Shown in pieces: positions 6,252-15,219 of a stretch of DNA of 18,359 bases. Every line of letters starts with the position of its first letter. The stretch's first letter is position 1. The stretch spans positions 1 through 18,359 of the forward strand of contig CAMLRX010000105.1 of assembly GCA_946482545.1 (NCBI GenBank). Reading direction: 5' to 3'. The DNA is from an uncultured Flavihumibacter sp. (lineage in GTDB: Bacteria > Bacteroidota > Bacteroidia > Chitinophagales > Chitinophagaceae). Position numbers and translations under genes: made by a program. The notes under the pieces are model-generated. The model had not been told where the DNA came from. It searched no databases and was given only the letters and a program-made list of their open reading frames with translations.

Positions 6252-7883
6252 TCAGTAGCCCGTATTCTGGGAAAGATTTTTATTGATGTCCCTTTCCGAT
6301 TGCGGGATGGGCCACAACTCGTTGGTTCCTGCTATAAAATTCCGTTTGTGCAACAGGAAGTACCCTTCCGCATCCACGGGAAACTTCGTATAATTACCGG
6401 GATTGGTGGTCAGTTTCATGCCGGTGAACTGCCTGTTGAGTTCCTGAGCCGCGATGCCCCAGCGCAGGATATCATAGTACCGCAGTCCTTCAAAAGCGAA
6501 CTCCACCCTTCTTTCCCTGCGGATGATTTTCATAAGTTCGGTGGTATTCGTGGTGGCAACAGCCGGCATGTTAACCGTGGCGCGTCCCCTAACCAGGTTG
6601 ATCGTATTGTTCAGCAAAGACTGGTCTATTGTTTTTCCGGACTCCACCATACTTTCAAGATAACTCAGCAACACTTCAGCATAACGGATGATGGAGAAAT
6701 TCCCGCCATAGTTCATGAGGTTACCCGAGAAGCCTTCGTCCATGAATTTGCTGATGCAATACCCGCTCCACACGGCATATTTGTTCATCCTGTCGGGGGA
6801 GGAAGTGGAATCAGGGTGCGCTTTGTACACCTGTCCTTTGAATACTGATCTATCGGAAATGAGCAGGGTATAATCAAGGCGGGGATCACGGTTCTCGTAA
6901 GGCTTATCCGGATTATACAACGGCGATTCAGTAACCGGTTTACCATCGGTGCATTCAAATTCCTTCGCGAGTTCGTTGTAAGGAGAAAACTGGTGCCATC
7001 CGCCCCATGCTTCGGGGTAGAGGTATTGCAGCATTACATGGCTGTACACATCCTGCTGGAACTGCGAACTGAGCACCACTTCATTGTTCAGTTCATTGGC
7101 CTGCCAGAAAAGGCCCTTGTAATAAGGTTGAATGCTGTAAACATTGTTGTCGATAATAGTTTTGTAAGTGGTTACCGCATCTTCCCATTTTTTTGCGGCC
7201 ATCTGCAACCTCCCGAGAATGGCGAGCGCCGCGCCGGCTGTAATACGGCCATTTTCAGCGGCCGGTCTGGAAGGGGGCAATACCGGAGCGCTTTCTTTGA
7301 GTTCTTTTTCCGCGAAGGCCCATACTTCATTCTTAGCAGTTCTGGACACACTGTTCGCTTCATCCACCGTGAGCACTTTTGTAACCAGTGGCACATCGCC
7401 GAAATATAAAGCCAGGTTGAAGTATTCGTATGCCCGGAGTGTTCGCACTTCAGCCGTAAAAATGGCTTTTTTATTGGCGTCCATCGTGATGGCATCAATG
7501 TGCGACAGGAAGTTGTTGCAGGTGGCGATCTTTGCGTAGGAACTCTGCCAGTAACCACGGGTCACCCAGTAATCGGAAGTGAGTGTTCCGTCTGTTACGT
7601 GGTCGGGGATCAGTTCTTTCTCCGATCCGTTGCCGGCCATGAGGTCAAGATACAACAAACCTCTGGGCATCCAGAAGTCCTCTCCTTTCCAGCCGCCGCC
7701 TGTATTGTAACACCCTACCAACGCCAGTTGCGCATCGTTTTCTGTTTTCCAGAACGTGGCGTCGGAAACAGCGTCCAGCGGTTGTTTGTCGAAAAAATCT
7801 TTTTTACATCCGGCCATCCACATGGTCATGGTTAACAAAAGGGCACCGAAAGTATATTGCTTTATGACAAGTAATTGTTTCAT
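6252..7883 (-). CDS. SusD/RagB-family outer-membrane glycan-binding lipoprotein
   Basis: A 543-residue lipoprotein, typical SusD length. The leader ends in a lipobox-like MAGC with the acylated Cys26, followed by KKDFFDKQPLDAVSDATFW, the characteristic start of SusD proteins. The N-terminal half carries the TPR-like helices (for example VRTLRAYEYFNLALYFGDVPLV), and the C-terminal half the SusD_RagB region with RRERRVEFAFEGLRYYDILRW and the closing LWPIPQSERDIN. It sits on the cell surface as the lid of the SusC channel and delivers oligosaccharides to it. It begins 18 bases after the susC stop, so the two are co-transcribed. The bound glycan cannot be read from sequence. Confidence 0.95.
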   Translation of the reverse strand: MKQLLVIKQYTFGALLLTMTMWMAGCKKDFFDKQPLDAVSDATFWKTENDAQLALVGCYNTGGGWKGEDFWMPRGLLYLDLMAGNGSEKELIPDHVTDGTLTSDYWVTRGYWQSSYAKIATCNNFLSHIDAITMDANKKAIFTAEVRTLRAYEYFNLALYFGDVPLVTKVLTVDEANSVSRTAKNEVWAFAEKELKESAPVLPPSRPAAENGRITAGAALAILGRLQMAAKKWEDAVTTYKTIIDNNVYSIQPYYKGLFWQANELNNEVVLSSQFQQDVYSHVMLQYLYPEAWGGWHQFSPYNELAKEFECTDGKPVTESPLYNPDKPYENRDPRLDYTLLISDRSVFKGQVYKAHPDSTSSPDRMNKYAVWSGYCISKFMDEGFSGNLMNYGGNFSIIRYAEVLLSYLESMVESGKTIDQSLLNNTINLVRGRATVNMPAVATTNTTELMKIIRRERRVEFAFEGLRYYDILRWGIAAQELNRQFTGMKLTTNPGNYTKFPVDAEGYFLLHKRNFIAGTNELWPIPQSERDINKNLSQNTGY

Positions 7884-7901
7884 GATTTTTCTTTTTAATC
7901 C

Positions 7902-10900
7902 TTAGAATTTCACATTCACGCCAAAAGTGTACACGCTGGTGATGGGATAGAACGGACTATTATCACCTGTTGACTGGCTCATTTCCGGATCCCATCCCTG
8001 GTAGAAATTGTTGATAGAGAAAAGGTTCTGACCGCTGAAGAATATGCGGCACCTTTCAATACCGGCTTTTCCAACCACCGAGGCGGGAAGTGTATAGCCC
8101 AACTGGATATTTTTCACCCGGAGGAAAGACGCGTTCCTGTTCCAGAAAGTGGAAGTAAGAATGGTTCCGCTCCCCATGTTCAGTTTACTCATTTTAATAT
8201 ACTGCGCATTGGGATCAGGATTATCCGTAGTCCAGCGGTTATCCGCCTGCCAACGTTGTACCTGGCCGCTGTTGTAGAACGCGAAAGCCTGGTAGGAACC
8301 CATTTGTTTTTCGAAGCCACCCAGTCCGTGCAGCAATACCATCAGGTCGAACCCTTTGTAATCCGCGGTGAGTGTGGCGCCAAAGGAATATTTGGGAAAG
8401 GTGGAGCCGATGATGGTACGGTCGTAAGTAGCATCTACTTTTCCGTCGGGAATACCATCGGGACCACTGATGTCTTTGTATTTTACGAAACCGGGTTCGG
8501 CCGCGTAAGGTTGTGCCGGTGACCTCGCAATATCTGCGGCATCAACAAATAGGCCATCCGCCACATATCCATAGATCGCGTTCATCGGGCTGCCAACGAA
8601 CAATCCCTTACTGATATCTTCCTCTAATCCCCCGCCGAGTTTCGTGATGCTGTTCTTTACATAAGAGAAGTTGGGTGAGATGCCAAAATTGAAATCACCG
8701 ATCCTGTCCCGGTAATTCAGCAACAATTCAAAACCGGTATTCTTCACTTCTCCCGCGTTCACTTCAGAAGTTCCGAGTCCCAGCACACTGGATACCGTGA
8801 TGTTGTAAAGAATATCAGAGGTGGTTTTATTGAAATAATCGAATACCAGTCCCAGTTTTCCGTTGAAGAAATCTGCATCCAGTCCAATGTCTGTCACCTG
8901 TGTTTTTTCCCAGGTAATGTTGCCGTTCGCGAGTGTTGTCACCCTTGCACCGGAAGCCAGAGCGCCGCCGAAAGTATAGTTCTGCCCCAGGCTTAACAGG
9001 TTCTGGTAGGGATAGTTTCCTACATTCTGATTACCCAGTTTACCCCAGGAAGCGCGGAGTTTCAGGTTGTTGATCCAAGATACGTTATCGCGCAGAAAGT
9101 TTTCTTCAGAAATTCTCCAGCCTGCGGAGAAGGAAGGGAACACACCCCATCTTCCTTCTGATGGAAACCTGGAAGTACCGTCATACCGGGCATTTGCTTC
9201 CAATAAATATTTGCCGTTGAAATTATAATTGATGCGTCCGAAGTACGACCGGAGCGCCCACTCGGAGCCGGAACCGAAGGCCTGCATGTTGCTGGCCGCT
9301 CCGGCATTTATTTCGTACAATTCATTATTGGGGAAATTATCCCTGAAAGCGCGTGTCCAGTCTTCCCGGAATTCTTCCTGCGAAAAACCCGCGAGCGCAC
9401 TGATGGTATGGTCACCAAAAGTTTTGGTATAGTTGGCGAGCGCCTGCAGGGTGAGTAAAGAGTTGTCTCCGGACTGAACGGAAAGATTACTTGGCCCTAC
9501 GGTTTTGAACTGATCGAACACGAAGGTGGAAGCGAAACTGTTGTCGGCATAATTCGTATAGTTGTAGCCCGCTTTTCCGGTAAGCGTGAACCCTTTGAAT
9601 GCTTCCCAGGCCAGTTCGGCACCGCCGAGGAAGAATTTGTTTTTACGGTTCACGAATGATTTACTGTCGAGCCAGGCTTCAGGACTGTAGTTGTCCTGGT
9701 AACCGTAAGTGCCGTCTGATTTTTTTCCCGCGAAAATCGGTCCCTGCCTTACGGCGAAACCAATCATGCTGGTCATTTCGCCATCGTATTGCCGGGGTTC
9801 ATCGGTATTCGCGGCGTTCCCACTCAAGTTCACGCGCAGCGTAAGGTTATCTTTCAGCTTGCTGTCGAAGTTGAGGAGAATATTGTATTTATTGTACGTA
9901 TTCTTTCTTACCAGACCATCCTGCGACAGGTATCCCACAGAGAACAAATAAGTATTCTTCGCGTCGCCACCCGTAAAACTCAGGTTGTGGTTGGTCTGAA
10001 ATCCGGAACCTGAGTTGAGCAGGTTTTTAAGGTGCGGCACATTGGGAAAATTATCAGGATCTGAACCATCGCGGAACTTCTCAATATCGCTGGTGCTATA
10101 GGTTGGTGATTGTCCGGCATTCACGTTGGCTTCGTTGGTGAGCGTGGCGAATTCCCATGATGGCACAAAATCGGGGAGTTCGGTCACTTTCTGCCAACCC
10201 ACGTAACTGTTGTAACTGAGTTGAAGTTTGCCCCGTTGCCCCCGTTTAGTTTCGATGAGGATAACGCCGTTGGCGGCACGTGTTCCGTATATGGAAGCGG
10301 AAGCGGCATCCTTCAGCACGGAAATACTTTTGATGTTGTTCGGATCCACATCATTGATGGAGGAAGCGAGTCCGTCCACCAGTATCAATGGACTGTTGCC
10401 TGCACCGGAAAAGGTGCCCAATCCCCTGATGGTAATGCCGGCGCCATCGTTTCCCGGCCTTCCTGAACCCTGTGCTATTGTTACCCCACTGGCAAGTCCC
10501 GCAAGGGCTTGTGAAGCCTGGGTAATAGGCCTGTTTTCAATATCTTTCGCGGACACACTCGACACTGCTCCGGTAAGGTTTACTTTTTTCTGTGTGCCGA
10601 AGCCCACCACTACTACATCGTTCAAACTATTGGCAACAGGTGTGAGCACCACCGTAACGGTTGCCGCGCTGCCCAAGGGTACTTCTTTGGTTTCGTAACC
10701 AACGGCACTTACCACCAGCACACCTTTATCGCCGGGAATATTCAGTTCAAAAGATCCGTCGGCCGAAGTCGCTGTACCAATACCGCTTTCCTTCTCCTGC
10801 ACGGTAGCACCTTCCACCGGCGCACCATCCGCAGCCAGCACTTTACCTGTGAGCGTTCTTGCATTCATGGTACCCGCGTCCGGCTTCTCCTTCGAAGCCG

Positions 10901-11264
10901 CTGCATCAGTTATCCTGGTGAGAAATACCCGCGCCCGCTCATCTACATCCACCCTTATGTTCAGGGGCGTGAGCATCCTTGCGAATAATGTTTCAAGGCG
11001 TTCATCCTTTGCTTCTACGGTGATCCGCCTGTCTGTCATGATTAATTCAGGACTGTAATACAAGCGTACACCCGTTTTCGTTTCCACCTCTCTTAATACT
11101 TTTTTCAAAGCCGCTTCTTTTACGGAGAGCGTCACTTTTTTGCTGAGTGGCGACTGGCCCAGGGTTTCGCTCGCAAACGAATTGAGGAAAGTGAGCAACA
11201 CGATGAGTGGAATAGCAGAAATTTTCATAATGGCGATACCAATGGAAATAATTGAATTTCTCAT
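7902..11264 (-). CDS. SusC/RagA-family TonB-dependent transporter with N-terminal STN signalling domain
   Basis: A 1120-residue outer-membrane transporter. In order: signal sequence (to about 37, ending ASETLGQ); STN domain (about 43-120, beginning KKVTLSVKEAALKKVLREVE); CarboxypepD_reg-like beta sandwich (136-210); the SusC hallmark DVVVVGFGTQKKVNLTGAV (216-234); plug with SVLKDAASASIYGTRAANGV (315-334); then the 22-strand barrel ending FGVNVKF. The STN domain is the part that contacts FecR in cell-surface signalling, so this protein probably both imports glycan and reports it. The frame is open up to 11378, but the extra N-terminus is not leader-like. I chose the ATG at 11264 (MRNSIISIG); the ATG at 11228 (MKISAIPLI) is a real alternative. 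It lies 173 bases after fecR. Confidence 0.95.
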   Translation of the reverse strand: MRNSIISIGIAIMKISAIPLIVLLTFLNSFASETLGQSPLSKKVTLSVKEAALKKVLREVETKTGVRLYYSPELIMTDRRITVEAKDERLETLFARMLTPLNIRVDVDERARVFLTRITDAAASKEKPDAGTMNARTLTGKVLAADGAPVEGATVQEKESGIGTATSADGSFELNIPGDKGVLVVSAVGYETKEVPLGSAATVTVVLTPVANSLNDVVVVGFGTQKKVNLTGAVSSVSAKDIENRPITQASQALAGLASGVTIAQGSGRPGNDGAGITIRGLGTFSGAGNSPLILVDGLASSINDVDPNNIKSISVLKDAASASIYGTRAANGVILIETKRGQRGKLQLSYNSYVGWQKVTELPDFVPSWEFATLTNEANVNAGQSPTYSTSDIEKFRDGSDPDNFPNVPHLKNLLNSGSGFQTNHNLSFTGGDAKNTYLFSVGYLSQDGLVRKNTYNKYNILLNFDSKLKDNLTLRVNLSGNAANTDEPRQYDGEMTSMIGFAVRQGPIFAGKKSDGTYGYQDNYSPEAWLDSKSFVNRKNKFFLGGAELAWEAFKGFTLTGKAGYNYTNYADNSFASTFVFDQFKTVGPSNLSVQSGDNSLLTLQALANYTKTFGDHTISALAGFSQEEFREDWTRAFRDNFPNNELYEINAGAASNMQAFGSGSEWALRSYFGRINYNFNGKYLLEANARYDGTSRFPSEGRWGVFPSFSAGWRISEENFLRDNVSWINNLKLRASWGKLGNQNVGNYPYQNLLSLGQNYTFGGALASGARVTTLANGNITWEKTQVTDIGLDADFFNGKLGLVFDYFNKTTSDILYNITVSSVLGLGTSEVNAGEVKNTGFELLLNYRDRIGDFNFGISPNFSYVKNSITKLGGGLEEDISKGLFVGSPMNAIYGYVADGLFVDAADIARSPAQPYAAEPGFVKYKDISGPDGIPDGKVDATYDRTIIGSTFPKYSFGATLTADYKGFDLMVLLHGLGGFEKQMGSYQAFAFYNSGQVQRWQADNRWTTDNPDPNAQYIKMSKLNMGSGTILTSTFWNRNASFLRVKNIQLGYTLPASVVGKAGIERCRIFFSGQNLFSINNFYQGWDPEMSQSTGDNSPFYPITSVYTFGVNVKF

Positions 11265-11268
11265 AAAT

Positions 11269-11282
11269 TGCAATCGTTTAGT
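11269..11282 (-). promoter_or_regulatory. Partial LacI-type operator match just before susC
   Basis: On the plus strand TGCAATCGTTTAGT fits TGnAAnCGnTTnCA at eight of ten fixed positions and shares the octamer TGCAATCG with the reverse complement of the 16740-16753 site. It sits 4 bases upstream of the chosen susC ATG, an odd place for an operator unless it blocks elongation, so it may be chance. Confidence 0.25.
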
Positions 11283-11437
11283 TGATTGTTGAAGATTTAC
11301 TGAACAAGCCGTACGGCGCAACCACGCTTTAGTACAGCACCGGGCCTGTAATGCTTCCAACATTGCGGGCCCTTTCATAAAGGGAATTCTCTTTTACAAC
11401 AGTTGTCCTGGTTTTATGGTGAAGGAATAAAATACAC

Positions 11438-12574
11438 TTACCTACAACCTTTCGAATACACCACCACATTGCCGTCCACCACCTCGTAGCGGGCGTTGAT
11501 AATACGGCATACCACATCCAGTTTTTCATAGAAAGGTTCATCTTCCAGCACAGCCGTTACCGAACATTGTGCCATGATGTTTTCATCAAAAAGAACCGGG
11601 ATACCATAAGCATGTTCCAGTTGTTGAAACACTTCTGCCGCGGGCCTGGCCTCAAACCTGGTCACAATAGGGCTGCCACCTAAAACAACGGGACTTCCCA
11701 CCACATCTTTCTCCAGCAACAAGGTTTTTGCGTTCAATTTCACTTGCTGGTTTGGCATCAGTAATATTCCGCCGGGCTGTGTTCCTTTCTTCTTCGCCGC
11801 AACAAATGCTTCGGCCTTAAAAACAGAAACCTTTCCGGTTTTCACCTTTACCCCCACTTCATTCGAGCCTGCACCGGCATTTACCCAAAAGCTTGTGCCC
11901 AAAACCCTGGTTACTATTTTCCCGGTGTATACCACAAAAGGATGGTCCTGGTCTTTGATGACATTGAAGAAAGCCGCGCCTTCCAGGAAAACCGCTCTTT
12001 CCCCATTGGCGCCATTCCTGTTGCAAACAAGTCTTCCGCCCTTCATCAGTTCCACCTTGGAGCCATCTTTCAATACCACAGCCATTACCGTATCCGTATT
12101 GTTTACATATTCCACATTTCCGCTGGTTGTAGCGGCACGGAAAGATTCGAGTGAAAGTTCCCGCGCAACTGAATTATCCTGATAACCACGCAACGCCAGC
12201 CAACCGGCCAACAATAAAATACTTGCAGCGGCCCACCAGTATTTCCTAAACGAAAGCATGACTTTAGAACGCCCGGTATTACGGAGTTCTGGCAATGCTG
12301 CGGCAACCGGCACTTCGTGTGCCTCCTCATCCGCAATGCGCGCCATCAGTTTTTCCACCTCAACTTCCACTTCAGCAGGAGACAATTCTTCCTGCGCGGA
12401 AACAAGTGTTCGTACCACGAGGTTGGCCGTGGCCACCCATTCAATCTTATCGGGATTTTCAGCGAGCCATTGTTGCCATAGCAGGGCATCTTCCTCGCTG
12501 TTATCAAGGATCCATCTTCTGAAAGAAGCGCTGGCTATAATGTCGTCGATATTCCTGATGATGGGTTGTGGCAT
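11438..12574 (-). CDS. FecR-family anti-sigma factor
   Basis: A 378-residue single-pass inner-membrane protein. Residues 1-110 are cytoplasmic and acidic and should bind the sigma factor. A membrane helix YWWAAASILLLAGWLAL spans about 112-128. The periplasmic FecR domain covers about 150-255 (VVLKDGSKVELMKGGRL, FLEGAAFFNV, PFVVYTG, RVLGTSFWV, TGKVSVF). The last ~70 residues (VTRFEARPAAEVFQQLEHAYGI onward) are the DUF4974-type domain of Bacteroidota FecR proteins, which resembles STN. It follows the sigma gene by 71 bases and precedes susC by 173. Its role by family is to hold the ECF sigma until the STN domain of SusC signals substrate. Confidence 0.93.
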   Translation of the reverse strand: MPQPIIRNIDDIIASASFRRWILDNSEEDALLWQQWLAENPDKIEWVATANLVVRTLVSAQEELSPAEVEVEVEKLMARIADEEAHEVPVAAALPELRNTGRSKVMLSFRKYWWAAASILLLAGWLALRGYQDNSVARELSLESFRAATTSGNVEYVNNTDTVMAVVLKDGSKVELMKGGRLVCNRNGANGERAVFLEGAAFFNVIKDQDHPFVVYTGKIVTRVLGTSFWVNAGAGSNEVGVKVKTGKVSVFKAEAFVAAKKKGTQPGGILLMPNQQVKLNAKTLLLEKDVVGSPVVLGGSPIVTRFEARPAAEVFQQLEHAYGIPVLFDENIMAQCSVTAVLEDEPFYEKLDVVCRIINARYEVVDGNVVVYSKGCR

Positions 12575-12645
12575 CTGAAAAAACTACAATGGTCTCTATT
12601 CAATACACCGGCAACCGGAATATCTAACCATTCAATTTGATTTTT

Positions 12646-13257
12646 TTAGAAAAAAAGTATTCCAAACGCAAGCAGCATCAACTCATGCCCATTTGCGCGG
12701 AAAGAAAGACGTTTCAGTCTGGTGATGGAAAGGTGAAGCAGGTTATACACCGCTTGCCTGCTTAATCCCATGATCCTGGCGATCTCGTCATGGTCGGCCT
12801 CCAGGTAAAAACGGAGGTAAATAATTTCCTGCTGGCGGCGCGAAAGCGTGCCGAGGATGCGAAACACAAGTGCGCTTCTCGCGGTACTTTCTTCCTGTAA
12901 AGTCCGCAACAACTCAGGAGATTCAATATCGGCAGGCAGAAAGTGTTCAAATTCCAGGGGCACGGCCAGGGTGCCTTTTTTTGCGTTCAGCAAACGTTCG
13001 ATTTTCCGCCGCAACGCTTTAAACAGGTAGTTCCTAACGGACGCCGTTTCGCCGATGTTGGCCCTGTTCTTCCACAATACCAGGAACAATTCCTGGATGG
13101 CGTCTTTCACAAGTTCGGGATCGCTGGTGAATTTTTTACCGTAATCGTACAGCAGCGCGTAATGCTTTTTTACAAGCTGCTCCAGGCACGACTGGTCTCC
13201 GTTTCTAAAACCTGTCCACAATAATTCATCGCCGTTCCTCACTTCCATGGCAAACAT
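12646..13257 (-). CDS. ECF-type RNA polymerase sigma factor (SusC/FecR-linked)
   Basis: A 203-residue ECF sigma-70 factor with region 2 at about 24-90 (DQSCLEQLVKKHYALLYDYG, DAIQELFLVLWKNR) and region 4 at about 133-185 (LGTLSRRQQEIIYLRFYLE, then the helix-turn-helix EIARIMGLSRQAVYNLLHLS). It probably directs transcription of the import genes downstream (fecR, susC, susD) when released by FecR. ATG at 13257 is used; in-frame ATG at 13248 is as likely. The last residues, ELMLLAFGILFF, are strongly hydrophobic, which is unusual for a soluble sigma and could tether it to the membrane or to FecR; this is inference. Confidence 0.93.
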   Translation of the reverse strand: MFAMEVRNGDELLWTGFRNGDQSCLEQLVKKHYALLYDYGKKFTSDPELVKDAIQELFLVLWKNRANIGETASVRNYLFKALRRKIERLLNAKKGTLAVPLEFEHFLPADIESPELLRTLQEESTARSALVFRILGTLSRRQQEIIYLRFYLEADHDEIARIMGLSRQAVYNLLHLSITRLKRLSFRANGHELMLLAFGILFF

Positions 13258-13321
13258 GATTTAATTAACCAGGGGAATTTCCATTTCACTGTATGTTCTT
13301 CACATCAGTATATACAGCGCA

Positions 13322-13329
13322 CAAAAATC
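13322..13329 (-). promoter_or_regulatory. Possible -7 element of the sigma-fecR-susCD transcript
   Basis: On the minus strand GATTTTTG matches TAnnTTTG at five of six fixed positions, 64 bases before the sigma ATG. No TTTG at -33. A short inverted repeat (CTGTAT 13289-13294 / ATACAG 13312-13317) lies between it and the start codon. No comparable match was found for the divergent GH29 gene in 13258-13515. Confidence 0.3.
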
Positions 13330-13515
13330 CTGTTAATTTTCCAGAGCGGCATGTGGCATAGTCACTAAAACTTGCACTATATTAACGTAGCAATCACCAA
13401 GCGGAAATACTTTAATAAATTGCCTTAAACTTAGGTGGAGCAATAGGGCTTACTGATAAATATCCCGCTACATCCAGCCCATTCATTCAACAATAATCCT
13501 TCATAAACATACAGC

Positions 13516-15162
13516 ATGAAAAGACGGACTGTTATCAAAACGATTGCCGGCGCGGCGCCCGCAGCCTTTCTTTCCAGATTCCTCCAGGATGAACTGATCA
13601 GTTTTCTGCCCTCAGGTGAAGAAGCCTTTGCCAAAGGCCCATTCAAACCAGATTGGGAATCACTGAAACAATATAAAACACCAGACTGGTTCATCAATGC
13701 CAAGTTCGGCATCTGGGCGCATTGGGGCCCGCAGTGTCAACCGGAACGCGGCGACTGGTATGCGCGGCACATGTACGACGAAGGATCGGACCAATACAGG
13801 TACCACGTAGAAAAATATGGCCATCCTTCCGAATTCGGCTTTAAAGATGTAATCCATGAATGGAAAGCCGAAAAGTGGAACCCCGACGAGCTGCTGGCGC
13901 TCTATAAAAAAGCAGGTGCCCAGTATTTTGTGGCCCTCGCCAACCACCACGACAACATGGACTTATACGATTCAAAGCATCAGCCCTGGAACTCCGTTAA
14001 AGTGGGTCCGAAAAAAGACCTGGTGGGCGGATGGGCAAAAGCAGCCCGCAAACATGGCCTGCACTTCGGTGTAAGTGTGCACGCGGCCCACGCCTGGAGC
14101 TGGATGGAAACAGCACAACGCTCCGACAAAAAAGGACCGAAAGCAGGCATTCCTTATGATGGCAACGTTACAAAAGCCGATGGCAAAGGAAAATGGTGGG
14201 ATGGTATGGACCCGCAGGAACTGTATGCGCAAAACCACCCACTGTCTAAGAACAGTGAAAACACCGGCACCATTCACAGCCAATGGAACTGGGGCAACGG
14301 CGTTACGCCACCCAGCAAGGAATATTGCGAAAAGTTCTACAAACGAACCATCGAACTCATCAACAAATACGACCCCAAACTTGTGTACTTTGATGATACC
14401 GCACTTCCGCTATGGCCCGTAAGTGATGCCGGATTGCGCATCGCCGCGCACATGTACAACCGCAGTATTAAAAAGCACGGTAAACTGGAAGCAGTAATCA
14501 ACGGAAAAATTCTGGACGAAGAACAGCGCAAAACCATGGTATGGGACATTGAACGCGGACAAAGCGACAAGATCGAACCCCTACCCTGGCAAACCTGCAC
14601 ATGCATCGGTAGTTGGCATTACGACAGAAGAATCTACGACAACAATCATTATAAGTCTGCCCAGACTGTGATCCACATGCTGGTGGATATCGTAAGCAAA
14701 AACGGGAATCTGCTGCTCAGCGTGCCGCTTCGCGGCGACGGCTCTCTTGACGATAAGGCGAGGAAAACAGTAGAAGGCATTGCCACCTGGATGCAGGTGA
14801 ACAGCGAAGCAATTGTTGGCACCCGCCCATGGAAAACTTTCGGCGAAGGCCCCTCCCTCGCAAAAGCAGCACCACTCACGGCCCAGGGCTTCAACGAAGG
14901 AAAAGCCGGACCTTCCACGCATGAAGATGTGCGCTTCACCAGCAAAGGCGATACACTTTACGCGATCGTAATGGGCAGACCCGCCAACAATATTTTCCGG
15001 ATCAAAAGTTTAAAGCAGGGCAATCAATATGGGAAAAACATTACTTCAGCCACCCTGCTGGGTACAGGCAACGTGAAAATGACCAATGGCAGCGAAGCGC
15101 TTACCCTCGAAATACCCGCATCGGCACCGGACCAGGTAGCTTACGTTTTCAAACTCAGTTAA
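13516..15162 (+). CDS. Alpha-L-fucosidase-family glycoside hydrolase (GH29)
   Basis: A 548-residue exported enzyme. The start MKRRTVIKTIAGAAPAAF has the twin-arginine pattern RRxhhK, suggesting Tat export. The GH29 barrel runs from about 45 to 410: FGIWAHWGPQ (64-73), ALANHHDNMDLY (140-151), the nucleophile strand LVYFDDTALP with Asp293, and NGNLLLSVPLRGDGSLDD (396-412), followed by a small beta-sandwich domain to 548. By family it releases alpha-L-fucose with retention. The nucleophile motif FDD replaces the more common WFDG, and a long insert (about 200-265, WWDGMDPQELY...NWGNG) precedes it, so the substrate may differ from simple fucosides. It is transcribed divergently from the sigma gene and ends at a terminator shared with the AraC gene. 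Confidence 0.9.
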   Translation: MKRRTVIKTIAGAAPAAFLSRFLQDELISFLPSGEEAFAKGPFKPDWESLKQYKTPDWFINAKFGIWAHWGPQCQPERGDWYARHMYDEGSDQYRYHVEKYGHPSEFGFKDVIHEWKAEKWNPDELLALYKKAGAQYFVALANHHDNMDLYDSKHQPWNSVKVGPKKDLVGGWAKAARKHGLHFGVSVHAAHAWSWMETAQRSDKKGPKAGIPYDGNVTKADGKGKWWDGMDPQELYAQNHPLSKNSENTGTIHSQWNWGNGVTPPSKEYCEKFYKRTIELINKYDPKLVYFDDTALPLWPVSDAGLRIAAHMYNRSIKKHGKLEAVINGKILDEEQRKTMVWDIERGQSDKIEPLPWQTCTCIGSWHYDRRIYDNNHYKSAQTVIHMLVDIVSKNGNLLLSVPLRGDGSLDDKARKTVEGIATWMQVNSEAIVGTRPWKTFGEGPSLAKAAPLTAQGFNEGKAGPSTHEDVRFTSKGDTLYAIVMGRPANNIFRIKSLKQGNQYGKNITSATLLGTGNVKMTNGSEALTLEIPASAPDQVAYVFKLS

Positions 15163-15194
15163 AAAAGCAGGGCGTCCCATTGCGGGACGCCCTG
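15161..15194 (-). terminator. Shared terminator between GH29 and the AraC-type gene
   Basis: A perfect 11-bp stem CAGGGCGTCCC (15168-15178) / GGGACGCCCTG (15184-15194), loop ATTGC. On the minus strand it is followed by CTTTTTT, canonical for the araC-type gene; on the plus strand it follows the GH29 stop directly, with only a weak TTAT tail. Confidence 0.9.
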
Positions 15195-15219
15195 TTATAA
15201 AAATGGGAAGACCTTGTAT

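Noticed and set aside
11265..11378. Upstream extension of the susC frame
   Set aside because: The extra 38 residues are Cys/Arg-rich and not leader-like, while a signal sequence begins at the ATG at 11264.
11370..11384. Hairpin CCCTTT-cat-AAAGGG between fecR and susC
   Set aside because: Only six pairs with a three-base loop and no following T run; not a convincing terminator or attenuator.
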